Part shown: one piece after another, positions 50,566 to 58,310 of the stretch
Layout of the letters: every line of letters starts with the position of its first letter
Position numbering within the stretch: position 1 is the first letter of the stretch
Assembly (NCBI RefSeq): GCF_016773205.1
Contig: NZ_JAETWB010000007.1
Span: 124,001-188,000 of the forward strand
Source of the DNA: Belnapia arida
GTDB taxonomy: Bacteria > Pseudomonadota > Alphaproteobacteria > Acetobacterales > Acetobacteraceae
DNA: 64,000 nt
Reading direction: 5' to 3'
Translations under genes and position numbers: made by a program
The notes under the pieces: generated by a model
The model's input: the letters and a program-made list of their open reading frames with translations, nothing else
What the model was told of the DNA's origin: nothing
The model's database searches: none

Positions 50566-51261
50566 CTAAAACAGCGATGTCTGCGGCCACTGCTTGTCCG
50601 GCATTGCCTTCCGTCGTGGCAATGCGGGGGGCAAGGGAGCAGTCCGGTCCGTAACTTGGCCAGGCCCTGCATAGCCATCGTCGGCGATCAGACGCAGTTG
50701 CACAGCGGCGCCGGGAGCGGCTTCGGCGGGCAGCTCCAGCGGCACCGGCCAGAAGCACTCAACCCGATCTTCGCCTCGCAGCGCCAGGAACACCACCCGG
50801 TCGACGCGACCAGCGCCGTCCGTCTCGACCGCCAGGCGAAAGGCGCGGTCCTCGGCCTCTGCCTCGCCCAGCGCCAGGGAGAGCTGCTGGACCTCGACCT
50901 CCTGCCGCTTGAGCGTGCGCTCGGTCGGCTCCTCGGCAGCGCCACGGTAGAAGCGCACCGGCACGCCGTTGCCGTTGCCGCCGATGACGAAGACGAAGTG
51001 GGCGCTGTCGTCCAGCACCTCGAGCCAGGGATAGTCGCCAGAGCTTGCCGCCCGCTCCAGCCGATGCCGGCCGAAGGCAAAGGCCCGGCAGCCGACCGAC
51101 CAGGGGTCGTCGCCCAGCTCGTAGCTCGCCATGGCCAGGGCATCGCGCCGGGCATTGGCCAGCATGCGGGCGCAGATCCGCAGCCGCTCCTCGGTCAGCG
51201 CGGGATGGAAATCCCAGGGCAGGCGCGAAGGCGGCGTGGCAGGTGGTTCAGCGTGCTCCAT
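50566..51261 (-). CDS. Protein of unknown function
   Basis: 231 residues, soluble, not recognised. The N-terminal part is helical (Leu-Thr-Glu-Glu-Arg-Leu-Arg-Ile-Cys-Ala, then Arg-Arg-Asp-Ala-Leu near residue 40). It is followed by a beta-rich domain with Phe-Val-Phe-Val-Ile-Gly-Gly-Asn-Gly-Asn-Gly-Val-Pro-Val-Arg-Phe near 95, and it ends Gln-Thr-Ser-Leu-Phe. It is leftward, with the strong hairpin 51333-51365 upstream separating it from the next gene. ATG 51261 is preferred over 51285, as the extra residues are not domain-like. Its neighbours suggest accessory DNA. Confidence 0.65.
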   Translation of the reverse strand: MEHAEPPATPPSRLPWDFHPALTEERLRICARMLANARRDALAMASYELGDDPWSVGCRAFAFGRHRLERAASSGDYPWLEVLDDSAHFVFVIGGNGNGVPVRFYRGAAEEPTERTLKRQEVEVQQLSLALGEAEAEDRAFRLAVETDGAGRVDRVVFLALRGEDRVECFWPVPLELPAEAAPGAAVQLRLIADDGYAGPGQVTDRTAPLPPALPRRKAMPDKQWPQTSLF

Positions 51262-51329
51262 CCCCAGACCATAGCACAGGCGCAACCGGTGCCACCGGGA
51301 TTGCCCGGTCGATCATGTCAGGGAACACG

Positions 51330-51365
51330 AAAAGCCCCATGGCCTCGGAGTAAGGCCGTGGGGCT
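51330..51365 (-). terminator. Intrinsic-type terminator after the coiled-coil gene
   Basis: AGCCCCATGGCCT (51333-51345) pairs with AGGCCGTGGGGCT (51353-51365) over 13 positions, including one wobble, around a 7-base loop. Read leftward the stem is followed by TTT and then CGTG. It lies about 180 bases beyond the coiled-coil gene and before the start of the next leftward gene. Confidence 0.65.
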
Positions 51366-51542
51366 GCGGCCTTCCGCCAGGGAAGGCTTGGGAATGGAAT
51401 AGGCCCGGTTACGCCGACGCGGCGTACCGGCGCTGGCTCGCAGGAAGATGCCGTCGCAGCATCGCTCGTCCGACCAGACCGGCCAGGGCCAAGATCACGA
51501 TGGTGGCTTACCGGCGCGAAGGCGACGTCTTGTCCAGGAGAT

Positions 51543-52010
51543 CTAAGGCCGCCCGCCCTGCCGCCTGCTTTCCTTGGCCAGCCAATGCAGACCATCCTCC
51601 AGGATCTTGCCGATACCCTGCAGATTGATCGGAGGAGGGCCATTAGGGCCTGGTTGACCTGCGGTGTGGTCCTGGCCCCTGACCGCAGACGCAAGCCGGG
51701 CAACCAGGGGAGAAAGGCTGGCTCTGGCGAAAGTGTCAAAGGCGGCAAACCCCTCTGCCGAACCGCCTTCTTGACCGACCTTCCCGGAAAGCAGACTTGC
51801 GGCGGCCCGCTCCAAAGAATGCGCACGCTCCGTTTTTGCGCGGGCATCAGCTTCAAGCCGTGCAATGGCTTGCTGCACCACCTCTGAAGGGCCTTGAATG
51901 GCCGAGCGGAGTGCATCCGCCTCCCCACGCGTGGCTTGCGCATCTGCCTGAAGCCGTTCGGCTTCTGCAGTCAGTGATTGAGCCGCAGTAATGGCGTCGT
52001 TCTGGTTCAT
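51543..52010 (-). CDS. Coiled-coil protein of unknown function
   Basis: 155 residues. Residues 1-80 are highly helical with heptad-like spacing (Ala-Glu-Ala-Glu-Arg-Leu-Gln-Ala-Asp-Ala-Gln-Ala, then Ala-Ile-Ala-Arg-Leu-Glu-Ala-Asp-Ala-Arg-Ala), so a coiled coil is likely. A Gly/Pro linker near 115-125 (Asn-Gly-Pro-Pro-Pro-Ile-Asn-Leu) precedes a short helical tail. No signal peptide or transmembrane span is seen. The family is not recognised. The start ATG 52010 lacks a strong ribosome site. It follows the CoA-transferase gene leftward by 142 bases, and an intrinsic-type terminator follows it. Confidence 0.6.
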   Translation of the reverse strand: MNQNDAITAAQSLTAEAERLQADAQATRGEADALRSAIQGPSEVVQQAIARLEADARAKTERAHSLERAAASLLSGKVGQEGGSAEGFAAFDTFARASLSPLVARLASAVRGQDHTAGQPGPNGPPPINLQGIGKILEDGLHWLAKESRRQGGRP

Positions 52011-52152
52011 TTTGATTACATGAGGGCGGGCGCCATAGCGAGCAAGAGGCTGCCTGAAAGGATCAGGTCTGACCAAAAGCGGCTGCTCGGCTTAGAGGCC
52101 CCCTGCCCCCCTGGCGATATACTCAGAGGGGCTTCCAGGTCAGGGCGTGCCC

Positions 52153-53601
52153 TTAGCCAAGTCCGGCCTCCCGGGCCAACCACTCGGGCTGGTCTGCACC
52201 GAGCTTCGGCGTCGGCAACGCCCATCGGCACGGCGTCTCCGACAGGCGCAGCACCGGGCCCAACGTCAACAAGTCCCCGTAGGAGGAGTCTTCGCGCACG
52301 CACAATGGTTCTAGTTCCGTTCCGGTCAGCTGCTCCGGCGCATCTTCGAAGCCGTCGACCAGTCCCTGGCGCTGGTAGAACATGGCGGATTGGCAGAGCG
52401 ACGCCTGCACGTGATAGCTCCCACCCTCGCGGGCACGGCGGCCCAGGGCCAGCATCGTGCCGAAGGCCGCGAGGTAGCCCGTCAGGTAGTCGCAGATCGG
52501 GGCCGGGGCGAGCTTCGGCCGTCCGGCGCCGGTCATCTGCCCATGGGTGTGGGCGATGCCCGAGACCGACTGCGCGACCTGCTCCCACCCGGTCCGCGTT
52601 GCGAAGGGGCCACCCGATCCGAAGCAGCTGACCGAGACGGTGATGAGTCCGGGACGGAGACTGCTCAACTCCTCCACGCCGAAGCCGTGTTGGCCAAGCT
52701 GTCCGGGGCGATAGCCGTTGACGAAGACATCGGCCTCGCGCGTCAGCACGGCCAGGCGGCTTGCCTGGTCTGCCTGCCGCAGGTCGAGGAAGCAACTTCG
52801 CTTGCCATGACTCAAGTCGCGCACGTATTCGGGCACCTGCGGCAGATGAGGCGCGGTGACCATCAATACATCGGCGCCATGCTCGGCCAGCGTCCGCCCG
52901 GCGGTCGGCCCGGCGAGGATGCGGGTCAGATCGAGCACGCGCACCTCTGACAGCGGCCGGTTGCCAGGTGGCAGCGGCTCCGGCAGACCTTCGGCGACCT
53001 TGGTCACCTCCACCACAGGGCGGTTGGCGAGATAGGCACCCTGCGGGTGCGCCAGCCACTCCTCCCGCGTCCGGACCATGCCGCCGCAGGCGCGCGCCTC
53101 GGCGATCGCGGTCTCCAGCGCGTCGGCGTTCCAGCGGGCGACGGCGGCACTGACGGAGGCCGGCGTGCTTTCGCAACCCAGCACGTCCAACACGCGGCGC
53201 TCCAGATGCGGCAGGTTGAAATGCGGCAGGAACCAGCGCCCATCCGCGGTCGGCCAGGGCTGGGTCACCGTCGCCATGTGCTTCATGCTGTCGGACACTG
53301 GCGGGCGCCGGTACTGCCCATCCGCTTCGCGCTTCCTGGTGTAGTCGACAACGCGCAGCGTCGCCGCCGCCTCAGGCACCGCGACGCTGACAGTCTGACG
53401 GCGGTTGGTGCGTAACTCCCAAAGGTCGTTGGCGGCGACGCCGGTAGCGGCGAGGACGGCGGCCGCCGTTTCTCCGACGCGGAAGGGCGTCCGGTAGAAT
53501 GGGTCGGACCCGGTGACGGTGACCTCGCCAGCCTTCGGTGCCGGCATGGCGCGAACAACCATCAACTCGGAGAAGGCGTCGGACCGATCTGCCTGTATCA
53601 T
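52153..53601 (-). CDS. Class III CoA-transferase (CaiB/BaiF family)
   Basis: 482 residues. CaiB-type features include Arg-Val-Leu-Asp-Leu-Thr-Arg-Ile-Leu-Ala-Gly-Pro near residue 225, Gly-Ala-Asp-Val-Leu-Met-Val near 250, Leu-Ser-His-Gly-Lys-Arg-Ser-Cys near 270, Phe-Val-Asn-Gly-Tyr-Arg-Pro-Gly near 300, and Cys-Asp-Tyr-Leu-Thr-Gly-Tyr near 375. The order looks unusual: about 210 residues precede the standard N-terminal motif, as in the subgroup with a duplicated or extended N-terminus. It moves CoA between carboxylic acids; the substrate pair is unknown. It stands alone, leftward. Confidence 0.85.
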   Translation of the reverse strand: MIQADRSDAFSELMVVRAMPAPKAGEVTVTGSDPFYRTPFRVGETAAAVLAATGVAANDLWELRTNRRQTVSVAVPEAAATLRVVDYTRKREADGQYRRPPVSDSMKHMATVTQPWPTADGRWFLPHFNLPHLERRVLDVLGCESTPASVSAAVARWNADALETAIAEARACGGMVRTREEWLAHPQGAYLANRPVVEVTKVAEGLPEPLPPGNRPLSEVRVLDLTRILAGPTAGRTLAEHGADVLMVTAPHLPQVPEYVRDLSHGKRSCFLDLRQADQASRLAVLTREADVFVNGYRPGQLGQHGFGVEELSSLRPGLITVSVSCFGSGGPFATRTGWEQVAQSVSGIAHTHGQMTGAGRPKLAPAPICDYLTGYLAAFGTMLALGRRAREGGSYHVQASLCQSAMFYQRQGLVDGFEDAPEQLTGTELEPLCVREDSSYGDLLTLGPVLRLSETPCRWALPTPKLGADQPEWLAREAGLG

Positions 53602-54228
53602 TCAGGGTCTCTTCCTGCATCGGGGGACGTGCCAGGAACCATGCCATGCCTTGAGGGAGCCAGGTAGCAATGCCACACACCCAGGATCGGTGCAGGCCAG
53701 CCGGTAAATTGAGTTCTGGCGCTGCCCAGATGGGTGGGATGCGGACCAGGGATGACCGAGCGCGGCAGGCCGCGTTCGAGCGGCGTCGACGCTACCGCTG
53801 GCCCTGGCCGCAGCCTCGTAAGACAGGCCGTCTACCGCGATTTCGCCCTCAAGGTCGTGCGCTGGCGAAGCGGGCGACGCTGTTGCAGGAAGGCTCGGCT
53901 GCGGCCGTTACCGGCGTACACCGGCGGCGACCCTCAGCCAGCCGTCTTGGCGCACGCCGATGAAGGGCACGGTTCCGCGGCGGAATGTGCATATCTGGAT
54001 GCCAGGCGGCCTTCTCCCGCGACGGCGCCGCATTGCGGGCCCTGCAGCGCCTGGGCGACGCCTCTCCGCCGGTCCGCATGGCGGGCGCCGCACTTTGCGC
54101 AAGCCATTACCGGCTTGGGTACGGGCTCCCGCTGGTACATCCCCCCACCTCGCCTTCGGCACCACCGGAGGCTAGCCTGGCAACCACGCCGTGTGGACCG
54201 TTGCGGCCCAAGCCAGTCCTGGCGAGCG
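53602..54228. other. Intergenic stretch, no confident gene
   Basis: About 630 bases. Open frames on both strands overlap and lack ribosome sites. A reverse frame near 53934-54140 has Cys-Ala-Lys-Cys-Gly-Ala-Arg-His and a later Cys, a possible zinc-binding remnant, but nothing supports translation. No repeat or RNA gene was recognised. Confidence 0.3.
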
Positions 54229-54435
54229 TTACTGGCCGACGGGAGCGCTCATGACAGGAGGCGCCAGCATGTCGCTCAGCACCTGCACTTCTTCGGCACG
54301 AAGGTCGGAGAGCGGAAGTTCCTGCCCTGTCACCAACCATTGGTTCCATTCGGTCTGCCACTGGGCGACCTCGGGCTCCTGGCCCGCGATCCGGATCCAG
54401 TAAAACCCAGTTTCGCGATCATCGGGGTCGATCAT
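54229..54435 (-). CDS. Small protein of unknown function (68 residues)
   Basis: This short gene is supported by CGGAGGT (54447-54441) five bases before ATG 54435. The protein-like sequence has Gly-Phe-Tyr-Trp-Ile-Arg near residue 10, Gln-Glu-Pro-Glu-Val-Ala-Gln-Trp near 20, Trp-Asn-Gln-Trp-Leu near 30, and Pro-Leu-Ser-Asp-Leu near 42. Its five Trp in 68 residues are far from what a random GC-rich frame gives. I recall similar small proteins in related genomes but know no function. An in-frame ATG at 54462 would precede the ribosome site and is rejected. Confidence 0.65.
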   Translation of the reverse strand: MIDPDDRETGFYWIRIAGQEPEVAQWQTEWNQWLVTGQELPLSDLRAEEVQVLSDMLAPPVMSAPVGQ

Positions 54436-54755
54436 ACGCCACCTCCGATTATCGATACGCATAACTCATGGGTTGGTTGTCACTTCCGGTTACATGGTGA
54501 GCGACAGGGCCAAGGTGGCTGGCCAGGTCCATCTTCGCGCCGCCAGTCTCGACCCTCCCAGTCGATCAGCGAAGTGGCCGAAGCAAGTCAATTAATCCAC
54601 AGACACGGCTTCCGTTCTACCTCGAGCACATTCTGCATATAGATTGGCAATCAACTTTTGCGCGAACCCGTCAAGAGCTTGCGCCTTTTGGTTAACGATC
54701 TGGTAGCACTGCAGTCGACGAGATCAATCCGCTCCTGAAGGTCCACTGGACGACC
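54436..54755. other. Intergenic stretch before the DctP-like gene
   Basis: About 320 bases. It is more AT-rich towards the right, with a GTTAAC near 54692 and TATA-like sequence near 54640, so it presumably holds the DctP-like gene's promoter. No gene, hairpin or repeat is convincing. Confidence 0.35.
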
Positions 54756-55853
54756 ATGTTTGCTTTCGATATCGCCATGAAATCGCGCTCGATCATGGCC
54801 CGAACGCGATCGATGCTTCTACCGTTCATCGGCGCGGTTCTGCTCGGCGTCGTGCCAGCCGCGGGCGAGGAGACTGCGCCAATCCATCTCCGGATAGCGG
54901 GCGGACTTGGCGGTGTTACCCAATATATGCAGTACGAGGCCCCCTTTTGGACGACGGAGGTGCCTCGCCTGACCAATGGCCGGGTCCAGGCGGCGATTGC
55001 ACCGTTTGACCGCAGCGGAATCCGAGGATCGGACATGCTGGGGCTGATGCGGTTGGGCGTGGTGCCATTCGGTACCGTCAGCCTCAGCGTTGCTGCTGGC
55101 GACGAACCGGAACTGGGTGCGATGGATTTGCCGGCACTCAACCCGGACATCGCAACCCTGCGTCAATCACGGGATCTGCTGCGGCCTCGGTTGGAAATCG
55201 TTCTCCGCGACCGTTACAGCATCAAGTTGCTGGCAATCTACACCTATCCGGCCCAAGTGCTGTTTTGCCGCGAGCCATTCAAAGGCTTGGCTGATCTTGC
55301 CGGCCGTCGGGTTCGGGTTTCATCTGTTGGGCAGAGTGAGATGATCGAGGCGCTCAATGCTGTCCCGGTTGTCATCCCTTTTGCCCAAATCCCCAATGCC
55401 CTTCGGGATCATACTGTCGAGTGTGCCATTACCGGAAGCCTGTCAGGCAATGCACTTGGCCTACAGAGCTTGACCTCCGCGATGTCCCGGCAGGCAATTA
55501 GCTGGGGAGTCTCGTTTTTCGGTGCCAACCTCGGTGCCTGGGCCGCTCTTCCATCGGAGGTACGATCTCAGCTTCAGCAAGGGCTGACGGCCTTGGAAGG
55601 CGAAATCTGGCAAGCGGCCGAGCGGGAGACCGAAGAGGGGTTCGCTTGCAATGCTGGCTTGCCCCAATGCATTCGAGGCGAAGCAGGACGCATGATCGTG
55701 CTCAATGACACACCGCTGGACCAGCGCCGCCGCAGGCAGCTGCTCCGGGATGTCGTCTTGCCGAGATGGATCGAGCGGTGCGGCGAGGACTGCATCACAG
55801 TCTGGAACCGCTATATGGCGGTGGCGAGAGGCATCATCGTAGCGGCGAATTAA
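54756..55853 (+). CDS. TRAP transporter solute-binding protein (DctP family)
   Basis: Up to 365 residues. A hydrophobic signal lies at about residues 20-36 (Leu-Leu-Pro-Phe-Ile-Gly-Ala-Val-Leu-Leu-Gly-Val), so the true start may be Met8 (54777) or Met15 (54798) rather than 54756. DctP-like features are Arg-Ile-Ala-Gly-Gly-Leu-Gly-Gly near 47, Pro-Ala-Gln-Val-Leu-Phe-Cys near 165, Gly-Arg-Arg-Val-Arg-Val-Ser near 183, and Phe-Ala-Gln-Ile-Pro near 208. It is diverged from the DctP protein at 17012. No DctQ/DctM genes are near, so it is another orphan receptor. It converges on the LysR gene. Confidence 0.8.
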   Translation: MFAFDIAMKSRSIMARTRSMLLPFIGAVLLGVVPAAGEETAPIHLRIAGGLGGVTQYMQYEAPFWTTEVPRLTNGRVQAAIAPFDRSGIRGSDMLGLMRLGVVPFGTVSLSVAAGDEPELGAMDLPALNPDIATLRQSRDLLRPRLEIVLRDRYSIKLLAIYTYPAQVLFCREPFKGLADLAGRRVRVSSVGQSEMIEALNAVPVVIPFAQIPNALRDHTVECAITGSLSGNALGLQSLTSAMSRQAISWGVSFFGANLGAWAALPSEVRSQLQQGLTALEGEIWQAAERETEEGFACNAGLPQCIRGEAGRMIVLNDTPLDQRRRRQLLRDVVLPRWIERCGEDCITVWNRYMAVARGIIVAAN

Positions 55854-55889
55854 CCCGGAGCTGGCGATTTCGTCGCAACACCATCGTTT

Positions 55890-56789
55890 CTATCCCTCGA
55901 TATAGGTTGCCAGCTCGTCGGGGCTTCCTTGCGGGAAGGCGCCCTTCAGGTGGTCGAGGAAGGCGGAGACACGCGCGCTGAGCAGCCGGCGCGACGGGTA
56001 GAGGGCCCATAGGCCGATCTCCGGGCCGGCCACGTCGCCCCAATGCACCAGCCTGCCGGCCGCGAGGTCATGGCTCACCAGCGAGAGCGGGAGCCGTCCG
56101 GCGCCGACGCCTGCCCGGACCGCGTCGCGGACCATGACGAGCGACGACAGGCCGAGGACCGCATGGACCCCGATGCGTGACGATCCGGCCGGCGTCGTTA
56201 CCTCCCAGGCCGCGATCCGATCGCCCGGCCCGCGCACGACCGCCGGCACGGCCGAGCCATCCGGCCGAGGGAGGTCCGGACTGGCCACGACGACCAGCCG
56301 GTCGCGCAGGAACACCCGGCCGACCAGGGCCTCGTCCGGGTCCGGATTGACGCGGATCACCAGGTCATAGCCTTCCTCCACCATGTCGACGGCGCGGTCC
56401 TCCGTCGTGACCTCGAGGCGGACCTCCGGGAATTTCAATGCGAAGCCGGCGGCCAGCCTCCCCATCGCGGTCTGGGAGAAGAACAGCGGCGCGCTGATCC
56501 GCAACCGGCCCCGCGGCCTGTCCACGCCGGACGCGATCGCCGCCGCCGCCTCGTCGAGTTCGGTCAGCAGGGCTCCCGTTCGCTCGTGGAGCGCCCGCCC
56601 TTCCTGCGTCAGCCGGAGCCGGCGCGCGCCGCGTTCGAAAAGACGCAGGTCGAGGCTGCCCTCCAGTTCAGCGACGCGACGGGACAGGGTCGCCTTCGGG
56701 CGGCCGGAGGCGCGGGCGGCCCGACCGAACCCCTCATGCCGGGCGACCAGGTTGAAATCAGCGAGGGCGAGCAGATCCATGTGTTCCAC
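55890..56789 (-). CDS. LysR-family transcriptional regulator
   Basis: 299 residues. The N-terminal winged HTH shows Phe-Asn-Leu-Val-Ala-Arg-His-Glu-Gly-Phe-Gly-Arg-Ala-Ala near residue 12 and Ser-Arg-Arg-Val-Ala-Glu-Leu-Glu near 35. An effector domain follows from about 90 with Gly-Arg-Leu-Arg-Ile-Ser-Ala-Pro. The ATG at 56789 or 56780 is possible. It is divergent from an NmrA-like oxidoreductase gene 98 bases away, the classic arrangement for LysR control of a neighbour. An inverted repeat in the gap, 56811-56823, is a candidate binding site. Confidence 0.92.
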   Translation of the reverse strand: MEHMDLLALADFNLVARHEGFGRAARASGRPKATLSRRVAELEGSLDLRLFERGARRLRLTQEGRALHERTGALLTELDEAAAAIASGVDRPRGRLRISAPLFFSQTAMGRLAAGFALKFPEVRLEVTTEDRAVDMVEEGYDLVIRVNPDPDEALVGRVFLRDRLVVVASPDLPRPDGSAVPAVVRGPGDRIAAWEVTTPAGSSRIGVHAVLGLSSLVMVRDAVRAGVGAGRLPLSLVSHDLAAGRLVHWGDVAGPEIGLWALYPSRRLLSARVSAFLDHLKGAFPQGSPDELATYIEG

Positions 56790-56810
56790 CTGAGAGACAC
56801 CGTGTCCTCA

Positions 56811-56823
56811 AATAGCGCCTATT
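56811..56823. promoter_or_regulatory. Inverted repeat AATAG-CGC-CTATT between divergent genes
   Basis: A 13-base element with perfect 5-base arms sits 22 bases from the lysR start and 63 bases from the NmrA-like start. Its size and place suit a LysR binding site overlapping the regulator's own promoter. No experimental or family consensus was matched. Confidence 0.4.
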
Positions 56824-56886
56824 AGCCAGCAAATGGACCGATCATCTCTGGAGCGCCTCGTTGGCACACCTTCAGGAGTGACCCCC

Positions 56887-57756
56887 ATGACCATCCTCGT
56901 TACTGGCGCGACCGGCACGGTCGGCCGCCAGGTCGTCAAACAGCTCGTTAGCCGCGGAGCTGACCTGCGCGCCCTCGTCCGCGAGCCGTCGAAGGCGACG
57001 CTTCCGGCGGGCGTCGCCGCGGTGCAAGGCAATCTGCTCGATGTCGATTCCCTGCGCGGCGCGCTGTCGGGCGTCTCGACCCTGTTCCTGCTCAATGCCG
57101 TAGTGCCGGATGAATTCACCCAGGCCCTGGTCGCGCTGAACCTGGCGCGGGAGGCTGGCATCGAGCGGGTCGTCTACCTCTCCGTCATCCACAGCGACCG
57201 CTACGTGAACGTGCCGCATTTCGCCGGCAAGTTCGCCGTGGAGCGGATGATCGAAGGGATGGGCCTCAACGCCACCATCCTGCGCCCCGCCTACTTCATG
57301 CAGAACGACCTGGCGATCAGGGAGGTGGTGACCGGCCACGGCATCTACCCGATGCCGATCGGTGCCAAGGGCCTGGCCATGATCGATGCGCGCGATATCG
57401 GCGAGGTCGCGGCCATCGAACTGCTCCGCCGCGAGCGGGCCGCCGCGCCGCTGCCGGCCGACCGGATCAACCTCGTCGGTCCGGAGACGCTGACCGGCGC
57501 CGACGTCGCCGCCATCTGGGCGGAGGTGCTCGGCCGCCCGGTCGCATATCCCGGCGACGACACCGCCGGGTTCGAGCGGAACCTCCGGGCCTTCATGCCG
57601 GGTTGGATAGCCTACGACATGCGCCTGATGTGCGAGCGCTTCCTCACCGAGGGGATGATCCCCAAGGCCGGCGATGCCGAACGCCTCACTGCGCTGCTGG
57701 GCCGCCCGCTGCGCTCCTACCGCGACTTCGCCGCCGGGACCGCGGCCGCGGCCTGA
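56887..57756 (+). CDS. NAD(P)-binding NmrA/atypical short-chain dehydrogenase family protein
   Basis: 289 residues. The Rossmann start Ile-Leu-Val-Thr-Gly-Ala-Thr-Gly-Thr-Val-Gly is the NmrA/HSCARG-type glycine motif. Further landmarks are Arg-Ala-Leu-Val-Arg near 33, Gly-Asn-Leu-Leu-Asp near 50, Val-Tyr-Leu-Ser-Val-Ile near 98, and Leu-Arg-Pro-Ala-Tyr-Phe-Met-Gln-Asn near 138. The catalytic Tyr-x-x-x-Lys of classical SDRs is not evident, so it may sense NADP or reduce quinones. ATG 56887 follows AGGAG. It is probably controlled by the divergent LysR protein and shares a transcript with the next gene, 42 bases on. Confidence 0.9.
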   Translation: MTILVTGATGTVGRQVVKQLVSRGADLRALVREPSKATLPAGVAAVQGNLLDVDSLRGALSGVSTLFLLNAVVPDEFTQALVALNLAREAGIERVVYLSVIHSDRYVNVPHFAGKFAVERMIEGMGLNATILRPAYFMQNDLAIREVVTGHGIYPMPIGAKGLAMIDARDIGEVAAIELLRRERAAAPLPADRINLVGPETLTGADVAAIWAEVLGRPVAYPGDDTAGFERNLRAFMPGWIAYDMRLMCERFLTEGMIPKAGDAERLTALLGRPLRSYRDFAAGTAAAA

Positions 57757-57798
57757 TGGCCGGGCGCAATGCAGCACTCAACCGGAAGAACCGCCACC

Positions 57799-58272
57799 AT
57801 GATCTACTCGACCGCCACCGTCCCCGTGAACCCGAAGGGCGAGCCCGTCCTGACCCGCGTCCAGGCCTGGGAGGGCCTGGTGCTGAAGGCCCGCGACGCC
57901 CGCCTGTTCCTGCCGCCCGGCCTCTGCACCCGCTGCGAGGTCGTGGAGGAAAGCGCCACCCATTTCGTGCGGGAAGCCACGATCGGCGGCACCGAACTCC
58001 GCGAGATCATCACCCTCGAGCCGGGCAGCAAGGTCACCTTTTTCCAAGCGACCGGCCCGCGCGAGGGCGCGATCGTCAACGAGCTGTTCGAGGACGAGGC
58101 CGGTGCGCTCCAGCTCCGCTTCTACTGCTACCTCGGGCTGCGCGGGAAGGAGCCGGGCGGCCCCGAGGAGCGGGCCGAGCAGGCGCAGTTCGACAGCGAC
58201 GAAGGCTACAGGGCCGCGCTGCTGTCGACGCTGAGGCGCACCCGGGAATTGCTGGCGCAGGGCCATGCCTGA
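57799..58272 (+). CDS. DUF1857/AtaL-like SRPBCC-fold protein
   Basis: 157 residues. It matches the AtaL-like START/SRPBCC family: Pro-Val-Leu-Thr-Arg-Val-Gln-Ala-Trp-Glu-Gly-Leu near 17, Cys-Thr-Arg-Cys-Glu-Val near 45, Phe-Val-Arg-Glu near 57, and a long C-terminal helix. Such proteins hold small hydrophobic ligands in a helix-grip cavity; function is unknown. It is 42 bases after the NmrA-like gene on the same strand, so they are probably one LysR-controlled operon. A strong hairpin follows immediately. Confidence 0.8.
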   Translation: MIYSTATVPVNPKGEPVLTRVQAWEGLVLKARDARLFLPPGLCTRCEVVEESATHFVREATIGGTELREIITLEPGSKVTFFQATGPREGAIVNELFEDEAGALQLRFYCYLGLRGKEPGGPEERAEQAQFDSDEGYRAALLSTLRRTRELLAQGHA

Positions 58273-58309
58273 CCGGCGCGGGAGGGCGGGCTGCCGCCCT
58301 CCCCGCCGG
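58273..58309. terminator. Strong bidirectional GC hairpin between convergent operons
   Basis: The left arm 58273-58289 (CCGGCGCGGGAGGGCGG) pairs with 58294-58309 (CCGCCCTCCCCGCCGG) around GCTG, 16 pairs with one bulged base. It fills nearly the whole gap between the DUF1857 stop and the bcsC stop. No U-run is present, but placement and strength indicate a shared terminator. Confidence 0.7.
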
Positions 58310-58310
58310 A

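Noticed and set aside
53934-54140. Reverse-strand frame with a Cys-x-x-Cys zinc-finger-like start
   Set aside because: One Cys pair and scattered later Cys are not enough. Overlapping frames on both strands are equally open, and no ribosome site precedes it.
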